Notes: generated by a model from the letters alone, not told the origin. Positions 1 to 7,094 are shown, counted from the first letter of the stretch. The stretch: 9,884 bases of DNA from Candidatus Aenigmatarchaeota archaeon (GCA_016202845.1 JACQNW010000022.1:1-9884); one strand, 5' to 3'. A program made the numbers and translations.

Positions 1-1
1 C

Positions 2-3000
2 ATCAGCACCACTTCGCTTGAAAATGTTTCCGACATCATAACTGCGCTTGGTAGAGGATCAGGCAATCGCCGTCTGGCGTTCTCGCTGGTGAGCGGGTCT
101 TATCTCAACAGTGTCGAAGGCGCGAAACAAAGAATCCGGCAGCAATTCAAGCTAGCTAGGGAAAAAGACGTTGCAGTACTCGTAGACCTTTTAGATGTCA
201 TCCATTGGAATACGCGAACTGATTTGTGGAATTGGTTTGATCCGAACAAGCCCGGATACAATCCAGAGAACATACACAATGTCGAATGGAGCTGTTTTGA
301 CCCGAGCTGTGCCATGAAAGATAGCTGGCGCGACTGGGGCAGCGGCGGATTCTGGGTCGGTGCGCCTGCCCCCAACCTTGAGAGTCCTAAAATCCGCGCT
401 GAACTGCAAAAGAGCCTGCAAGAAGTGACTGCGGTCGTCAAACAAGAAGTAGATGCTTTGGAACGCGAAGGCAAGGGCTATTTGTTTGCCGGTGTGGATA
501 TCGCACAGGAAGCGTCAGTGGGAACCAACAATGCCTGTGACAAGAAGTCTCTCGACCTTGAAGAGCAATGTATTGGTTTTCGTTCTTATATGAGCAAAAA
601 ATGTCCGACTGGTAATCCTATTTGCATTACTGGGAGTTCAAAACGTGCCGATTTCAATCAAGTAGCGGTCAGCACTGCCCAGCGATATTCTGAATTGCTT
701 GCCAAAACAATGTTCGATGCTGGCATTTCAAAAGAGAAAATTTACACACATGGAACACGTCGTTTGTATAATCAAAATCCAACATATTTCCCAGCCTCAT
801 TTACCTCATATTCAATACCGACATGGAGTGCGTTTGTACCTCGCCACAGAATTGATACAGAGGTACAGCAGGCACTGAAGGCGCACGGTTCTCCTCCATG
901 GGCGCTCGGCGACACAATGTTGCCGAACTTAAAAGCGGCTTGGACGGCCCATCTAAACCAAGTCTTTGACAACCCTGATGCGCCCAACGGCCAGTTCATC
1001 AACATCCACCACTGGGATTTGTTTGAAGACAGTGACCAGGGTCACGCTGCAGTCAGGGATTTTCTGGAAGGGAAAAATATCCGGAGTGATAGCGTAAAAC
1101 CTTCCGTAGCCATTACCACTCCTATCAATGGCTCATCTGTCAAAGAGGTCGTGAATATCCAGGCAAGCGCTTCAGACGACAATGCTGTCGCAGGAGTTGA
1201 TTTCTTCATTGACGGCATCTACAAGGCAACGAGCTTTTCGCCTTCAGGAACTTCTGGAAAATATATCTACCGTTTCGAGACTGCAACCGTGCCGAATGGA
1301 AATCATGTCATCGTGGCTCGGGCATACGATGCTTCCAACAACGCGCAAGAATCATCCGTAACAGTAAAGGTTTCCAATACCGGAGCCGATACTACACCTC
1401 CTACGGTCAAGGTCATCGAACCAGCTGACGGCTCGACGGTAAGCGATGTTATAAAGATTACCTCAAGTGCGATAGATAACATGTTCGTTGACCGTGTCGA
1501 GTTCTACGTTGACGGTGTCTTGCAAACAAACTATACAGACTACGCCACGCCGTACAATGCCCGTTGGGATACAAGAGGAGCCATGGCAGGATCTCACGCC
1601 ATCAAAGTTATTGCCTACGATAAGGCAGGCAACACAGCAGAGAAAGCCATAACTGTTTCTGTTAACAATATTATTGCTCCTTATGTTGTACGCCAGCGCG
1701 TGGGCTTCAGCCAGTTTATCACATTCGACCCGCGCGGCGCTGTAGGAGGCACCCAGACTTTCAACAACACATATAAGGCGTTTATTGAGGAACTTGATGA
1801 CCCCAAAGCAACCGGCGTGCGGGTGGGAGCATGGCACTGGGAAGTAAAGGAAGGTCCGAACTCCACTCGCGAGATGTTAAAACTGGCCCTTCAGAAAGCA
1901 GCGGAGAAGAACAAATACATACAAATAGTCATGTCTTCGCCTGGAAACGAAATGTCGCCTTGGGAGCTTTTCAAACAGCTTGAAAGCGCGAGGGAAAAGT
2001 CCGGCGCGCAGCCGGCGTCAGAATTTGTGAGAAGCGCTTTTGTGGCCGTGCTCGACAGGACGCCGACAATCAGCGAGCTAAGCTATTGGACAAGCCAGCT
2101 CACCGCAAAAGACAGTCAGGGATTTGTTCTCGCAAGCAAATGGGAAATGTATAATTCATTGCTGAACTCAGAGGAGTACAGGACAAACTCAAACAGCAAG
2201 CCCCATTTGTACGAAGAGCTTGACGCATGCACAGGCAGTTATACATCAAATACAGACAAAATTTTCGTTGCAAGAGCCTACAAGCTTCATTTCAATCAGG
2301 ACAGGACAGGCTGCTATAATTTTACAAAGGGAGCAAGCGACATAAATGAAACGCAAAATATTAATAAATGGGCAGACTACGCGAAGAACGACATAAGCTA
2401 CATAATCCCGGCCGGCGCAAGCGTCGAAGTTTCAATGCTTACCGAAGCCGATCTTTGGGACATTGAAAATGGCGCAACAGCTGAAATCGTCAACGGCACT
2501 TTGAGAAGTTGCAACATTCCCAGCCCCATCGTCCTCAACGACCGCGAGAAAATTCCGCTTTATGCTGAATATATGCGCAAGCGCGCCAATGTTGTAAGGG
2601 AAAACCTGCCGCCTGGCATTACACTGACAGCAGCCCAGTCTTCTACCAGATATGACCATGTGTTCAAAGGGTGCAGGCTTTGGAAGAATGTTGTGCCGGA
2701 AACGCTGGCTGACATACAACGCAGGGGATTTGATTACTTTGACGGCCTTGCAGGCAGCATCGGTCACTTATCAGTTCACTACTACCCGCAGGCTGATGGT
2801 GAAATCAGTTTCATAAAAAACTATGTCAATGAGCTTGCAAGCCGCTATCCGTCAAAAATGCCTGTAGTTATAGCTGAAGTCGGATACTCCACAGGCGGAT
2901 GCACAGCAGACAAAATGCCTTTGTGTGCGGCAACAGAAGAGCAAGAGCAAAAGCAAATGCTCGGGAAGGCATTCAACATATTTAAAAACATGTCAAATGT

Positions 3001-3496
3001 GCCATTGGTCAGCGTATTTTATGCCAGAGAATATCCTCATCATGGCGTGAAATACCTTAATGGAACTCCGCGGCCTGCGTACGCTGTGATTCCAGCGACA
3101 AGAGATATACATGTTGCCGCAAAGCCTTCATGGTGCACAAAACCATATCTTGAATTAGGCAAGTGGGTTTGTGATTGGCGTGAGGAAACACGCTTAACCT
3201 CAGGCGCGCCAGGAAGCCTTGGAGTAATCGAAGAAATTTCTTCAGGAGAAGGAACTGAGCCATCAACCGCAACATCAAAGCCAGTTCAGGAAAGGTGCTA
3301 CTATGACGCCTGCATCGGCAGCATTACATGTTTAGCGCCTGTCTTGGAAGTCGATTGCAAGGATTCAAGATGCAATTCAGGCCCGTGCACAAATGTATCA
3401 GGCAGCGCTGCCAGGTTGCCTGAAGCGCAGGGTTCGGGAATCGTGGCAGGCATATTGCAGTTTTTCATGAGCTTATTGGGGCAAAAGCTCTCGTGA
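2..3496 (+). CDS. Large secreted protein with two glycosidase-like regions, two Ig-like domains and a DUF4214-like insert (5' partial)
   Basis: The frame is open to the left edge, so the true start and any signal peptide lie outside; the first internal candidate is GTG at 89, used here as residue 1. Seen in order: a Trp/Asp-rich glycosidase-like region (about 1-335, with IAQEAS around E141 and INIHHWDLFEDS near its end); two beta-sandwich repeats (about 337-430 and 437-527) of the Big_7/Ig type, with TPPTVKVIEPADGS and VEFYVDG signatures; then a second TIM-barrel-like region (about 533-1010) with VIAEVGYSTGG around E930, which resembles the nucleophile strand of clan GH-A, and TEADLW around E786. 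Residues 645-700 interrupt it with a DUF4214-like segment (VLDRTP, SYWTSQL, LLNSEEYR). The tail is Cys-rich and ends in a hydrophobic helix (FFMSLLGQKLS). Inference: a cell-surface or secreted polysaccharide-degrading enzyme. Substrate and GH family are not assignable. Codon use differs between the two halves. Confidence 0.7.
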   Translation: MSTTSLENVSDIITALGRGSGNRRLAFSLVSGSYLNSVEGAKQRIRQQFKLAREKDVAVLVDLLDVIHWNTRTDLWNWFDPNKPGYNPENIHNVEWSCFDPSCAMKDSWRDWGSGGFWVGAPAPNLESPKIRAELQKSLQEVTAVVKQEVDALEREGKGYLFAGVDIAQEASVGTNNACDKKSLDLEEQCIGFRSYMSKKCPTGNPICITGSSKRADFNQVAVSTAQRYSELLAKTMFDAGISKEKIYTHGTRRLYNQNPTYFPASFTSYSIPTWSAFVPRHRIDTEVQQALKAHGSPPWALGDTMLPNLKAAWTAHLNQVFDNPDAPNGQFINIHHWDLFEDSDQGHAAVRDFLEGKNIRSDSVKPSVAITTPINGSSVKEVVNIQASASDDNAVAGVDFFIDGIYKATSFSPSGTSGKYIYRFETATVPNGNHVIVARAYDASNNAQESSVTVKVSNTGADTTPPTVKVIEPADGSTVSDVIKITSSAIDNMFVDRVEFYVDGVLQTNYTDYATPYNARWDTRGAMAGSHAIKVIAYDKAGNTAEKAITVSVNNIIAPYVVRQRVGFSQFITFDPRGAVGGTQTFNNTYKAFIEELDDPKATGVRVGAWHWEVKEGPNSTREMLKLALQKAAEKNKYIQIVMSSPGNEMSPWELFKQLESAREKSGAQPASEFVRSAFVAVLDRTPTISELSYWTSQLTAKDSQGFVLASKWEMYNSLLNSEEYRTNSNSKPHLYEELDACTGSYTSNTDKIFVARAYKLHFNQDRTGCYNFTKGASDINETQNINKWADYAKNDISYIIPAGASVEVSMLTEADLWDIENGATAEIVNGTLRSCNIPSPIVLNDREKIPLYAEYMRKRANVVRENLPPGITLTAAQSSTRYDHVFKGCRLWKNVVPETLADIQRRGFDYFDGLAGSIGHLSVHYYPQADGEISFIKNYVNELASRYPSKMPVVIAEVGYSTGGCTADKMPLCAATEEQEQKQMLGKAFNIFKNMSNVPLVSVFYAREYPHHGVKYLNGTPRPAYAVIPATRDIHVAAKPSWCTKPYLELGKWVCDWREETRLTSGAPGSLGVIEEISSGEGTEPSTATSKPVQERCYYDACIGSITCLAPVLEVDCKDSRCNSGPCTNVSGSAARLPEAQGSGIVAGILQFFMSLLGQKLS

Positions 3497-3571
3497 CGTC
3501 TTCATCGCCGATCGTGGAGGATGTCCTGATGGCATCTCCAGCAAAAGATGCAGCAATGTATCATGTAGGAA

Positions 3572-4435
3572 CTATTCCAGCCTTATTTTCTCTTCCTTCT
3601 CTGCCAATTTTCCGATAATGCGTGGATTTTTATTTAGGTCGTCAAGGTCAATTTCCATATGGTCTTCGCTGCTTATTATTCTGCATTTTGTTGCATCCTG
3701 AACAATCTTAACCTGCTTCCATATATTTGCCCGTACCATGAATCCTGTCAGCCTGTCTATAACTGTTAGTTTGGGTTTTTGTTCCATATTTTTCAGCATC
3801 GTTATAAGATCTTTTATCCCCATATGGTATTTTGGAAATGGTTTTGATGGAGAGTCCATTGCCATTGGAATAGCTGTATTAACAACCAGCAAATCGCATC
3901 CAGAGTAAAATTTTTCCATACCATTATAATATACGCTATCAGAAGTAAAGCCAATTTTCAAACTTTTTGATTTTATTATAAATCCGATTGTAGGATCATA
4001 ATGGTCAGCGCGAACTGCAGTAATTTCTATGTTATTGACTTTTACTTTCTTTCCAGCTTCCATAGGGTAAACTTTTGAAAGGTTTTGATGGTAAGCAGAA
4101 ATGCAGGGATAATAGTCGTTTACTTTTTCTTTTTTATCCTTGGGCTCTATGCAATGCTTTTCAGCAATAATTAAAGGTTGCGCTGCATTTGATGAAATGG
4201 AATCAAGAATTGCATTTGCGTCAGAGCAATGGTCTATATGCATGTGCGTGACAAACGCTCCGTTCCATTTTTCAGGCTGCAGCTTTAATTGCAGCGCTGT
4301 AAGAAGCGCGCAAGGCCCCGGGTCAAACACGAATTTCATATTGTCCAATTCAACATAAATTCCTGCGGTCTTCCTCTCCTGTGTCCTTATCATGTGGCGT
4401 CCCCCGCCGGATCCAAGAAATATCAGACGATTCAT
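3572..4435 (-). CDS. Metallo-beta-lactamase-fold hydrolase, RNase Z-like superfamily, altered last metal ligand
   Basis: A 287-residue protein of ordinary length for single-domain MBL hydrolases. Visible motifs are the N-terminal FLGSGGG strand-turn, THMHIDH (H64, H66, D68, H69), RADHYD (H145), TSDS (D166) and KYHMG (H204). These give most of the ligands for a dinuclear zinc site. The position where relatives usually carry THFG before the MxRAN segment reads VIDRLTG here, so the final His appears replaced by R228. Family members cut RNA or hydrolyse phosphoesters, sulfate esters and lactones; which applies here is unknown. The gene starts 5 nt after the methyltransferase stop, so the two are almost certainly co-transcribed. 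There is no strong Shine-Dalgarno, so translational coupling is likely. It converges with the large surface-protein gene across a 75-bp spacer. The fold is secure; activity is uncertain because of the missing His. Confidence 0.85.
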   Translation of the reverse strand: MNRLIFLGSGGGRHMIRTQERKTAGIYVELDNMKFVFDPGPCALLTALQLKLQPEKWNGAFVTHMHIDHCSDANAILDSISSNAAQPLIIAEKHCIEPKDKKEKVNDYYPCISAYHQNLSKVYPMEAGKKVKVNNIEITAVRADHYDPTIGFIIKSKSLKIGFTSDSVYYNGMEKFYSGCDLLVVNTAIPMAMDSPSKPFPKYHMGIKDLITMLKNMEQKPKLTVIDRLTGFMVRANIWKQVKIVQDATKCRIISSEDHMEIDLDDLNKNPRIIGKLAEKEEKIRLE

Positions 4436-4440
4436 AATAA

Positions 4441-5562
4441 TCAGTTCTTTTCCAATATTATCATGCTTTCTCTTAAAATACCTTTTTTCTTTGTCCTTTC
4501 TTCCAGCGCGAAGCGTTTGTTCACTACATCTATTTCTTTTGTTGTGAATCCTATTTTTTCTGCCTGCTTTGCAAGAACCTCATCAGAGTTTATTATTTCT
4601 CCATTAACATATGCATTGCCGACGATGATCGCGGCTTTGCCGCCTTTTTTTAAAACCCTGAACATTTCTTCCAATGCTTTTTTAATGTCCTCAAAATAAG
4701 CAGTGCCCACCGACGTCATTGGACGTCCATCCGCCGTTATGTCTGATTTTGTATGCCCTATCCATGACCTGATTGCAGGTCTATCCTCCAATCCAGCAAT
4801 CCATTCTTCTATCGCATAAACTTTTGTATAATCAATGTTATTGAGGTATGGCGGAGAAGTGATTATAGCGTCAATGCTTTCATTTTCTAGTTTGAGCATT
4901 CTGGCATCGCCAACAAAAGCTCTGGAACTTATATTTTTGGTGTCTATGGATGTCTCTGGCATCTTTTTTTCCAAACTCTTTATCATATTTTTTATTATTC
5001 TCCTGTACAGGTGGCGCAAGGGCGGAGCTGGATGCTTCTTGAATTTAATGACTCCACCGTCTTTCCATACATAGCTTACTTTCATTGCAGCATTCACAAG
5101 GCCGAGAAGGAAGAAGTTTTTGTTTTCAATTTCAGCTATGTTTCCCCTGAAAAACTGGATGTCTTCAAGGGCGAATTTGCTGAAAGCCCTTTTTGCTATA
5201 GAGGGAGCATTGCTTGTGTCTAGCCTGAAAAATTTTCTTGTAAAGATGAATTTTGCCTCTTCCCTCAGATTTTCCAAGTCGTAATTTCCAATTTTGACGT
5301 TGCTTGCAAAAACAGCAAGCTCTGAAGCATCAAATCCAATACTGTCTATTCCTTTTTCCTTGCATGCAAGAAGCGTTGTTCCTGAACCGGCGAAAGGGTC
5401 AAGGACGGTGTTTCCTTTTCCTATCTGGAACCTTTCAATCAGATGAAATACAATGTCTCTTGAAAACCCTTCCTTGTAATAGAACCAGTTGTATACAGGC
5501 AATTTTTTATTGGGCACAAATGTTGCATGTTCGCCTAGTTCGGGGCGATCGACGTACTTCAT
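4441..5562 (-). CDS. Amino-methylating DNA methyltransferase (TSPPY type), probably N4-cytosine
   Basis: With the start at 5562 the protein is 373 residues. It carries the AdoMet-binding motif I, DPFAGSGTT (55-63), and the catalytic motif IV, TSPPYLN (from 235), separated by about 170 residues that may hold the target-recognition region. SPPY in motif IV is typical of N4-cytosine methylases, and NKKLPVYNWFYY near the N-terminus resembles their usual lead-in. Order I then IV differs from the common beta-class order (IV before I). A longer reading from GTG at 5574 exists, but AGGTG at 5578-5574 sits 11 nt before the ATG at 5562 and only touches the GTG, so the ATG is preferred. No restriction endonuclease is visible, so it looks like an orphan methylase. 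It leads a two-gene unit with the MBL protein. The target sequence cannot be told. An RNA methylase is a less likely alternative. Confidence 0.85.
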   Translation of the reverse strand: MKYVDRPELGEHATFVPNKKLPVYNWFYYKEGFSRDIVFHLIERFQIGKGNTVLDPFAGSGTTLLACKEKGIDSIGFDASELAVFASNVKIGNYDLENLREEAKFIFTRKFFRLDTSNAPSIAKRAFSKFALEDIQFFRGNIAEIENKNFFLLGLVNAAMKVSYVWKDGGVIKFKKHPAPPLRHLYRRIIKNMIKSLEKKMPETSIDTKNISSRAFVGDARMLKLENESIDAIITSPPYLNNIDYTKVYAIEEWIAGLEDRPAIRSWIGHTKSDITADGRPMTSVGTAYFEDIKKALEEMFRVLKKGGKAAIIVGNAYVNGEIINSDEVLAKQAEKIGFTTKEIDVVNKRFALEERTKKKGILRESMIILEKN

Positions 5563-5573
5563 GTACGTACACA

Positions 5574-5578
5574 CACCT
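5574..5578 (-). promoter_or_regulatory. Ribosome binding site deciding the methyltransferase start
   Basis: AGGTG on the minus strand lies 11 nt before the ATG at 5562 and abuts the alternative GTG at 5574. It therefore supports the shorter protein. A 10-bp palindrome, TGTACGTACA (5562-5571), fills the gap between this site and the start codon. Confidence 0.45.
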
Positions 5579-5615
5579 TTTCAATGAAATTCATAACTAC
5601 ATCCAATTCAGAATC

Positions 5616-5623
5616 TTTATATA
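5616..5623. promoter_or_regulatory. Archaeal TATA box, possibly shared by divergent genes
   Basis: TTTATATA lies about 25-32 nt before the ATG at 5648, which predicts a leaderless transcript for the secreted protein. Read on the other strand the same bases give TATATAAA, about 54-61 nt before the methyltransferase ATG. That would leave a leader of about 30 nt carrying AGGTG. No other TATA-like element is evident in the 85-bp divergent spacer. Confidence 0.6.
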
Positions 5624-5647
5624 GGATCTTTCTGCAATTGTTAATTA

Positions 5648-6103
5648 ATGAAAATAATTATGGTTTTACTGCTTGCAATTTTGGCACTCCCTGCTGTGTC
5701 TTTTGCAGCAGCGCCTGATTTGTTTCCGGTTATAACAACAGCCTCAAAGCCTGCAAACGTATATTCTGTTTATGTTATCATAAAGAATATCGGTGATGCT
5801 TCTTCTGGGCCTTACGCATTAAAGTTAGACTATGGAGACGGCATGCTTGATAATAAAAATATAACAACCCCGATCGGCATAAAAAAATCTGTCAGCCATC
5901 GGTTTGATCACGTTTATAAAAAATCTGGCTTATATTCAATTAAAGCGACAGTCACAGTAAAAAATGACAAGAACACTTTCAACAATAATGTGGAAAGAAA
6001 GTTCAATGTCATAGTAAGAAAAGCTTCAACGCCTACCGGCAAGGTAACGGAAAAATCTGTTTTCGAAACATTTTTATCAAAAATGATTGAAATGCTTGGA
6101 TGA
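5648..6103 (+). CDS. Small secreted CARDB/PKD-like beta-sandwich protein
   Basis: A 151-residue protein. Residues 1-20 form a classic Sec signal peptide: MKI, then a Leu/Ile/Ala core, ending PAVSFA before AAPD. The mature part is one beta-sandwich. APDLFPVITT, VYVIIKNIGD, LKLDYGDG and FNNNVERKFNVIV match the pattern of CARDB or PKD-like domains, which bind cell-surface partners or space extracellular modules. The C-terminus (VFETFLSKMIEMLG) is an amphipathic helix with no wall-anchor motif. It is exported and probably stays on the cell surface; its partner is unknown. It has its own TATA box and no Shine-Dalgarno, as expected for a leaderless mRNA. It is divergent from the methyltransferase and has no obvious functional link to it. 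The export call is firm; the domain name is by fold pattern only. Confidence 0.8.
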   Translation: MKIIMVLLLAILALPAVSFAAAPDLFPVITTASKPANVYSVYVIIKNIGDASSGPYALKLDYGDGMLDNKNITTPIGIKKSVSHRFDHVYKKSGLYSIKATVTVKNDKNTFNNNVERKFNVIVRKASTPTGKVTEKSVFETFLSKMIEMLG

Positions 6104-6142
6104 TTTATTCATAGAGGACTTTGAAAAATTATAGTACCCGCC

Positions 6143-6150
6143 TATTTATT
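6143..6150 (+). promoter_or_regulatory. TATA box of the cytidylate-kinase-like gene
   Basis: TATTTATT is centred about 29 nt before the ATG at 6176, the spacing expected if transcription starts at or next to the start codon. No Shine-Dalgarno precedes the ATG. Confidence 0.5.
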
Positions 6151-6175
6151 TGTTTGATTCGCTATAATTAATAAT

Positions 6176-6760
6176 ATGCCAGTTATCGCTATTGCAGGCC
6201 AGCCTACTGCCGGTTCGTCCATAGTTGCAAAGCTTCTTGCAAAAAAATTGAAACTGAAACATTTCTCAGCCGGCGATTATTTCAAGAAAAAGGCAAAATC
6301 TGTGAGCAAAAAGGGAAGAACAGACGCCAAAGGCGTCAATCCACTCACCAAAAGAACTACTGAATTTCTCAGGGACAGCACAGGTGGAAGCCAAAGTTTT
6401 CATAACAAGCTTGATGAACTGCAGAAAAAAAATGCTAAAAAAGGAAGGGTTGTTATTGACAGCAAGCTTGCAATAAAGATGCTGGCAGAATATGCCGACC
6501 TAAAGATTTGGGTTAAATGCGACAAGAAAATAAGGGCCGAACGCATTGCCGGCAGGGAAGATATAAGCATAAAGGAAGCGGAAAAAATACTTGAAGAAAG
6601 GGAGAAAACAGAACGCTCTGTTTTTAAGCGCATATACGGCTTTGACACTTTTGATCAGGAAAAAGATGCCGATTTAGTCATAGACTCCACAAACAAGACG
6701 CCTGAGCAGATTGTTGATGAGATAGTAGCAGCTTATAAATCTCGTTCTAATAAAAGATAA
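6176..6760 (+). CDS. Archaeal cytidylate-kinase-like protein lacking the Walker A lysine
   Basis: A 194-residue protein with the overall layout of archaeal cytidylate kinases, which phosphorylate CMP/dCMP with ATP. Seen: beta1 and the P-loop region (VIAIAGQPTAGSS, residues 3-15), an NMP-domain-like stretch (about 30-95), VVIDS, KIWVKCD, and the lid/C-terminal signature (ERIAGRED, then EREKTER, then KRIYGFDTFD) followed by DLVIDSTNKTPEQIV. The expected P-loop is GxxxAGKST; here it is GQPTAGSS, so Ser replaces the phosphate-binding Lys. The rest of the frame is intact and codon use looks native, so this is not decay by frameshift. It could be a regulatory or RNA-binding derivative, a kinase using another lysine, or the genome's only, diverged, CMP kinase. 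It is a single-gene unit with its own TATA box; the next tRNA begins 10 nt after its stop. Confidence 0.75.
   Translation: MPVIAIAGQPTAGSSIVAKLLAKKLKLKHFSAGDYFKKKAKSVSKKGRTDAKGVNPLTKRTTEFLRDSTGGSQSFHNKLDELQKKNAKKGRVVIDSKLAIKMLAEYADLKIWVKCDKKIRAERIAGREDISIKEAEKILEEREKTERSVFKRIYGFDTFDQEKDADLVIDSTNKTPEQIVDEIVAAYKSRSNKR
6733..6740 (+). promoter_or_regulatory. TATA box for the tRNA-Ala pair, inside the kinase 3' end
   Basis: TTATAAAT lies within the last codons of the kinase-like gene, 31-38 nt before the tRNA 5' end at 6771. That is suitable spacing for a start a few nt upstream of the tRNA. No equivalent lies in the 10-nt gap before the second tRNA, so one transcript probably carries both. Confidence 0.5.
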
Positions 6761-6789
6761 ATATTGGAAAGGGCTGGTAGATCAACGGA

Positions 6790-6833
6790 GCACCGGCGTA
6801 CTCCATAAAAAATGTAGTACGTCCTAGCGCTAT
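6790..6833 (+). other. Putative 44-nt intron in the D-loop of tRNA-Ala(GGC)
   Basis: The D-loop should be about 7 nt (AACGG plus two). The extra 44 nt form a hairpin: GGCGTACT (6795-6802) pairs with AGTACGTC (6816-6823), flanked by AGC (6789-6791) with GCT (6829-6831). This leaves a 3-nt ACC bulge and a 3-nt ATA bulge, loosely like a bulge-helix-bulge. Ends could shift by one nt. Splicing is inferred. Confidence 0.6.
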
Positions 6834-6849
6834 AGATCGCTTGCATGGC

Positions 6850-6932
6850 AACTGTGGAAACTTTCTGGTCTTTTAGGAAGGGATCAGGAGGAACCTGAAA
6901 CTGAGGGAAACCTTGGTTTCCCGCGGTTCGGA
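6850..6932 (+). other. 83-nt anticodon-loop intron of tRNA-Ala(GGC)
   Basis: Located at the canonical archaeal position 37/38. Removal gives the loop ATGGCAT between CTTGC and GCAAG. The intron ends pair with each other: AACTGTGG (6850-6857) with CCGCGGTT (6921-6928), 8 bp including wobbles. The exon-intron junctions sit in an internal loop. An A at both junctions makes the ends ambiguous by one nt. Confidence 0.85.
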
Positions 6933-6997
6933 ATGCAAGAGGCTGCGAGTTCAAATCTCGTCCAGTCCATTTGAAATTAGGGCTCGTGGTCTAACGG

Positions 6998-7011
6998 AAA
7001 CAAAAAGACGG
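6998..7011 (+). other. Short (about 14-nt) D-loop expansion in tRNA-Ala(CGC)
   Basis: ACGGAA occurs at 6994-6999 and again at 7008-7013, so the D-loop holds a 14-nt period. Deleting one period gives a normal-sized D-loop. No hairpin is evident. It could be a very short intron, a slippage duplication, or a tolerated long D-loop. The ends are arbitrary within the repeat. Confidence 0.4.
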
Positions 7012-7029
7012 AATGACACCGCCTTCGCA

Positions 7030-7094
7030 CTGCCCTTTTGCACAAGTAAACGTGCAAAACCACAAGTTGCGGAAAGTACGCTAATGCAAGAAGT
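7030..7094 (+). other. 65-nt anticodon-loop intron of tRNA-Ala(CGC)
   Basis: At position 37/38; removal gives the loop TTCGCAA. The intron has a perfect hairpin, TTTTGCAC (7036-7043) with GTGCAAAA (7052-7059) around an 8-nt loop. TTC 7024-7026 can pair with GAA 7090-7092, leaving GTA (7093-7095) as a 3-nt bulge. TGC 7031-7033 can pair with GCA 7086-7088. Together these give a relaxed bulge-helix-bulge. Confidence 0.82.

Larger units (their letters stand above)
6771..6969 (+). tRNA. tRNA-Ala (anticodon GGC) with an anticodon-loop intron and a D-loop insertion
   Basis: The acceptor stem GGGCTGG (6771-6777) pairs with CCAGTCC (6962-6968). It contains a G3-U70 pair, the alanine identity element, and the discriminator is A6969; no CCA is encoded. 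D-stem: GATC 6780-6783 with GATC 6835-6838. Anticodon stem: CTTGC 6840-6844 with GCAAG 6935-6939. Anticodon GGC is at 6847-6849 after U33. T-arm: GCGAG, TTCAAAT, CTCGT. The D-loop is 51 nt rather than about 7, and about 83 extra nt sit at position 37/38. Removing about 44 and 83 nt leaves a normal 72-nt tRNA. It decodes GCC and GCU. Confidence 0.93.

Noticed and set aside
1096..1670. Possible internal DNA repeat from the two Ig-like domains
   Set aside because: The domains are similar in protein pattern only; no long nucleotide repeat is visible.
3529..3618. A 29-codon plus-strand reading frame with GGAGG 8 nt before its ATG, in the convergent spacer
   Set aside because: Most of it runs antisense over the end of the MBL gene, it is very short, and nothing in its sequence is recognisable.
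5562..5571. 10-bp palindrome TGTACGTACA as a firm operator
   Set aside because: Palindromes of this length occur by chance about ten times in a window of this size; kept only as a remark.
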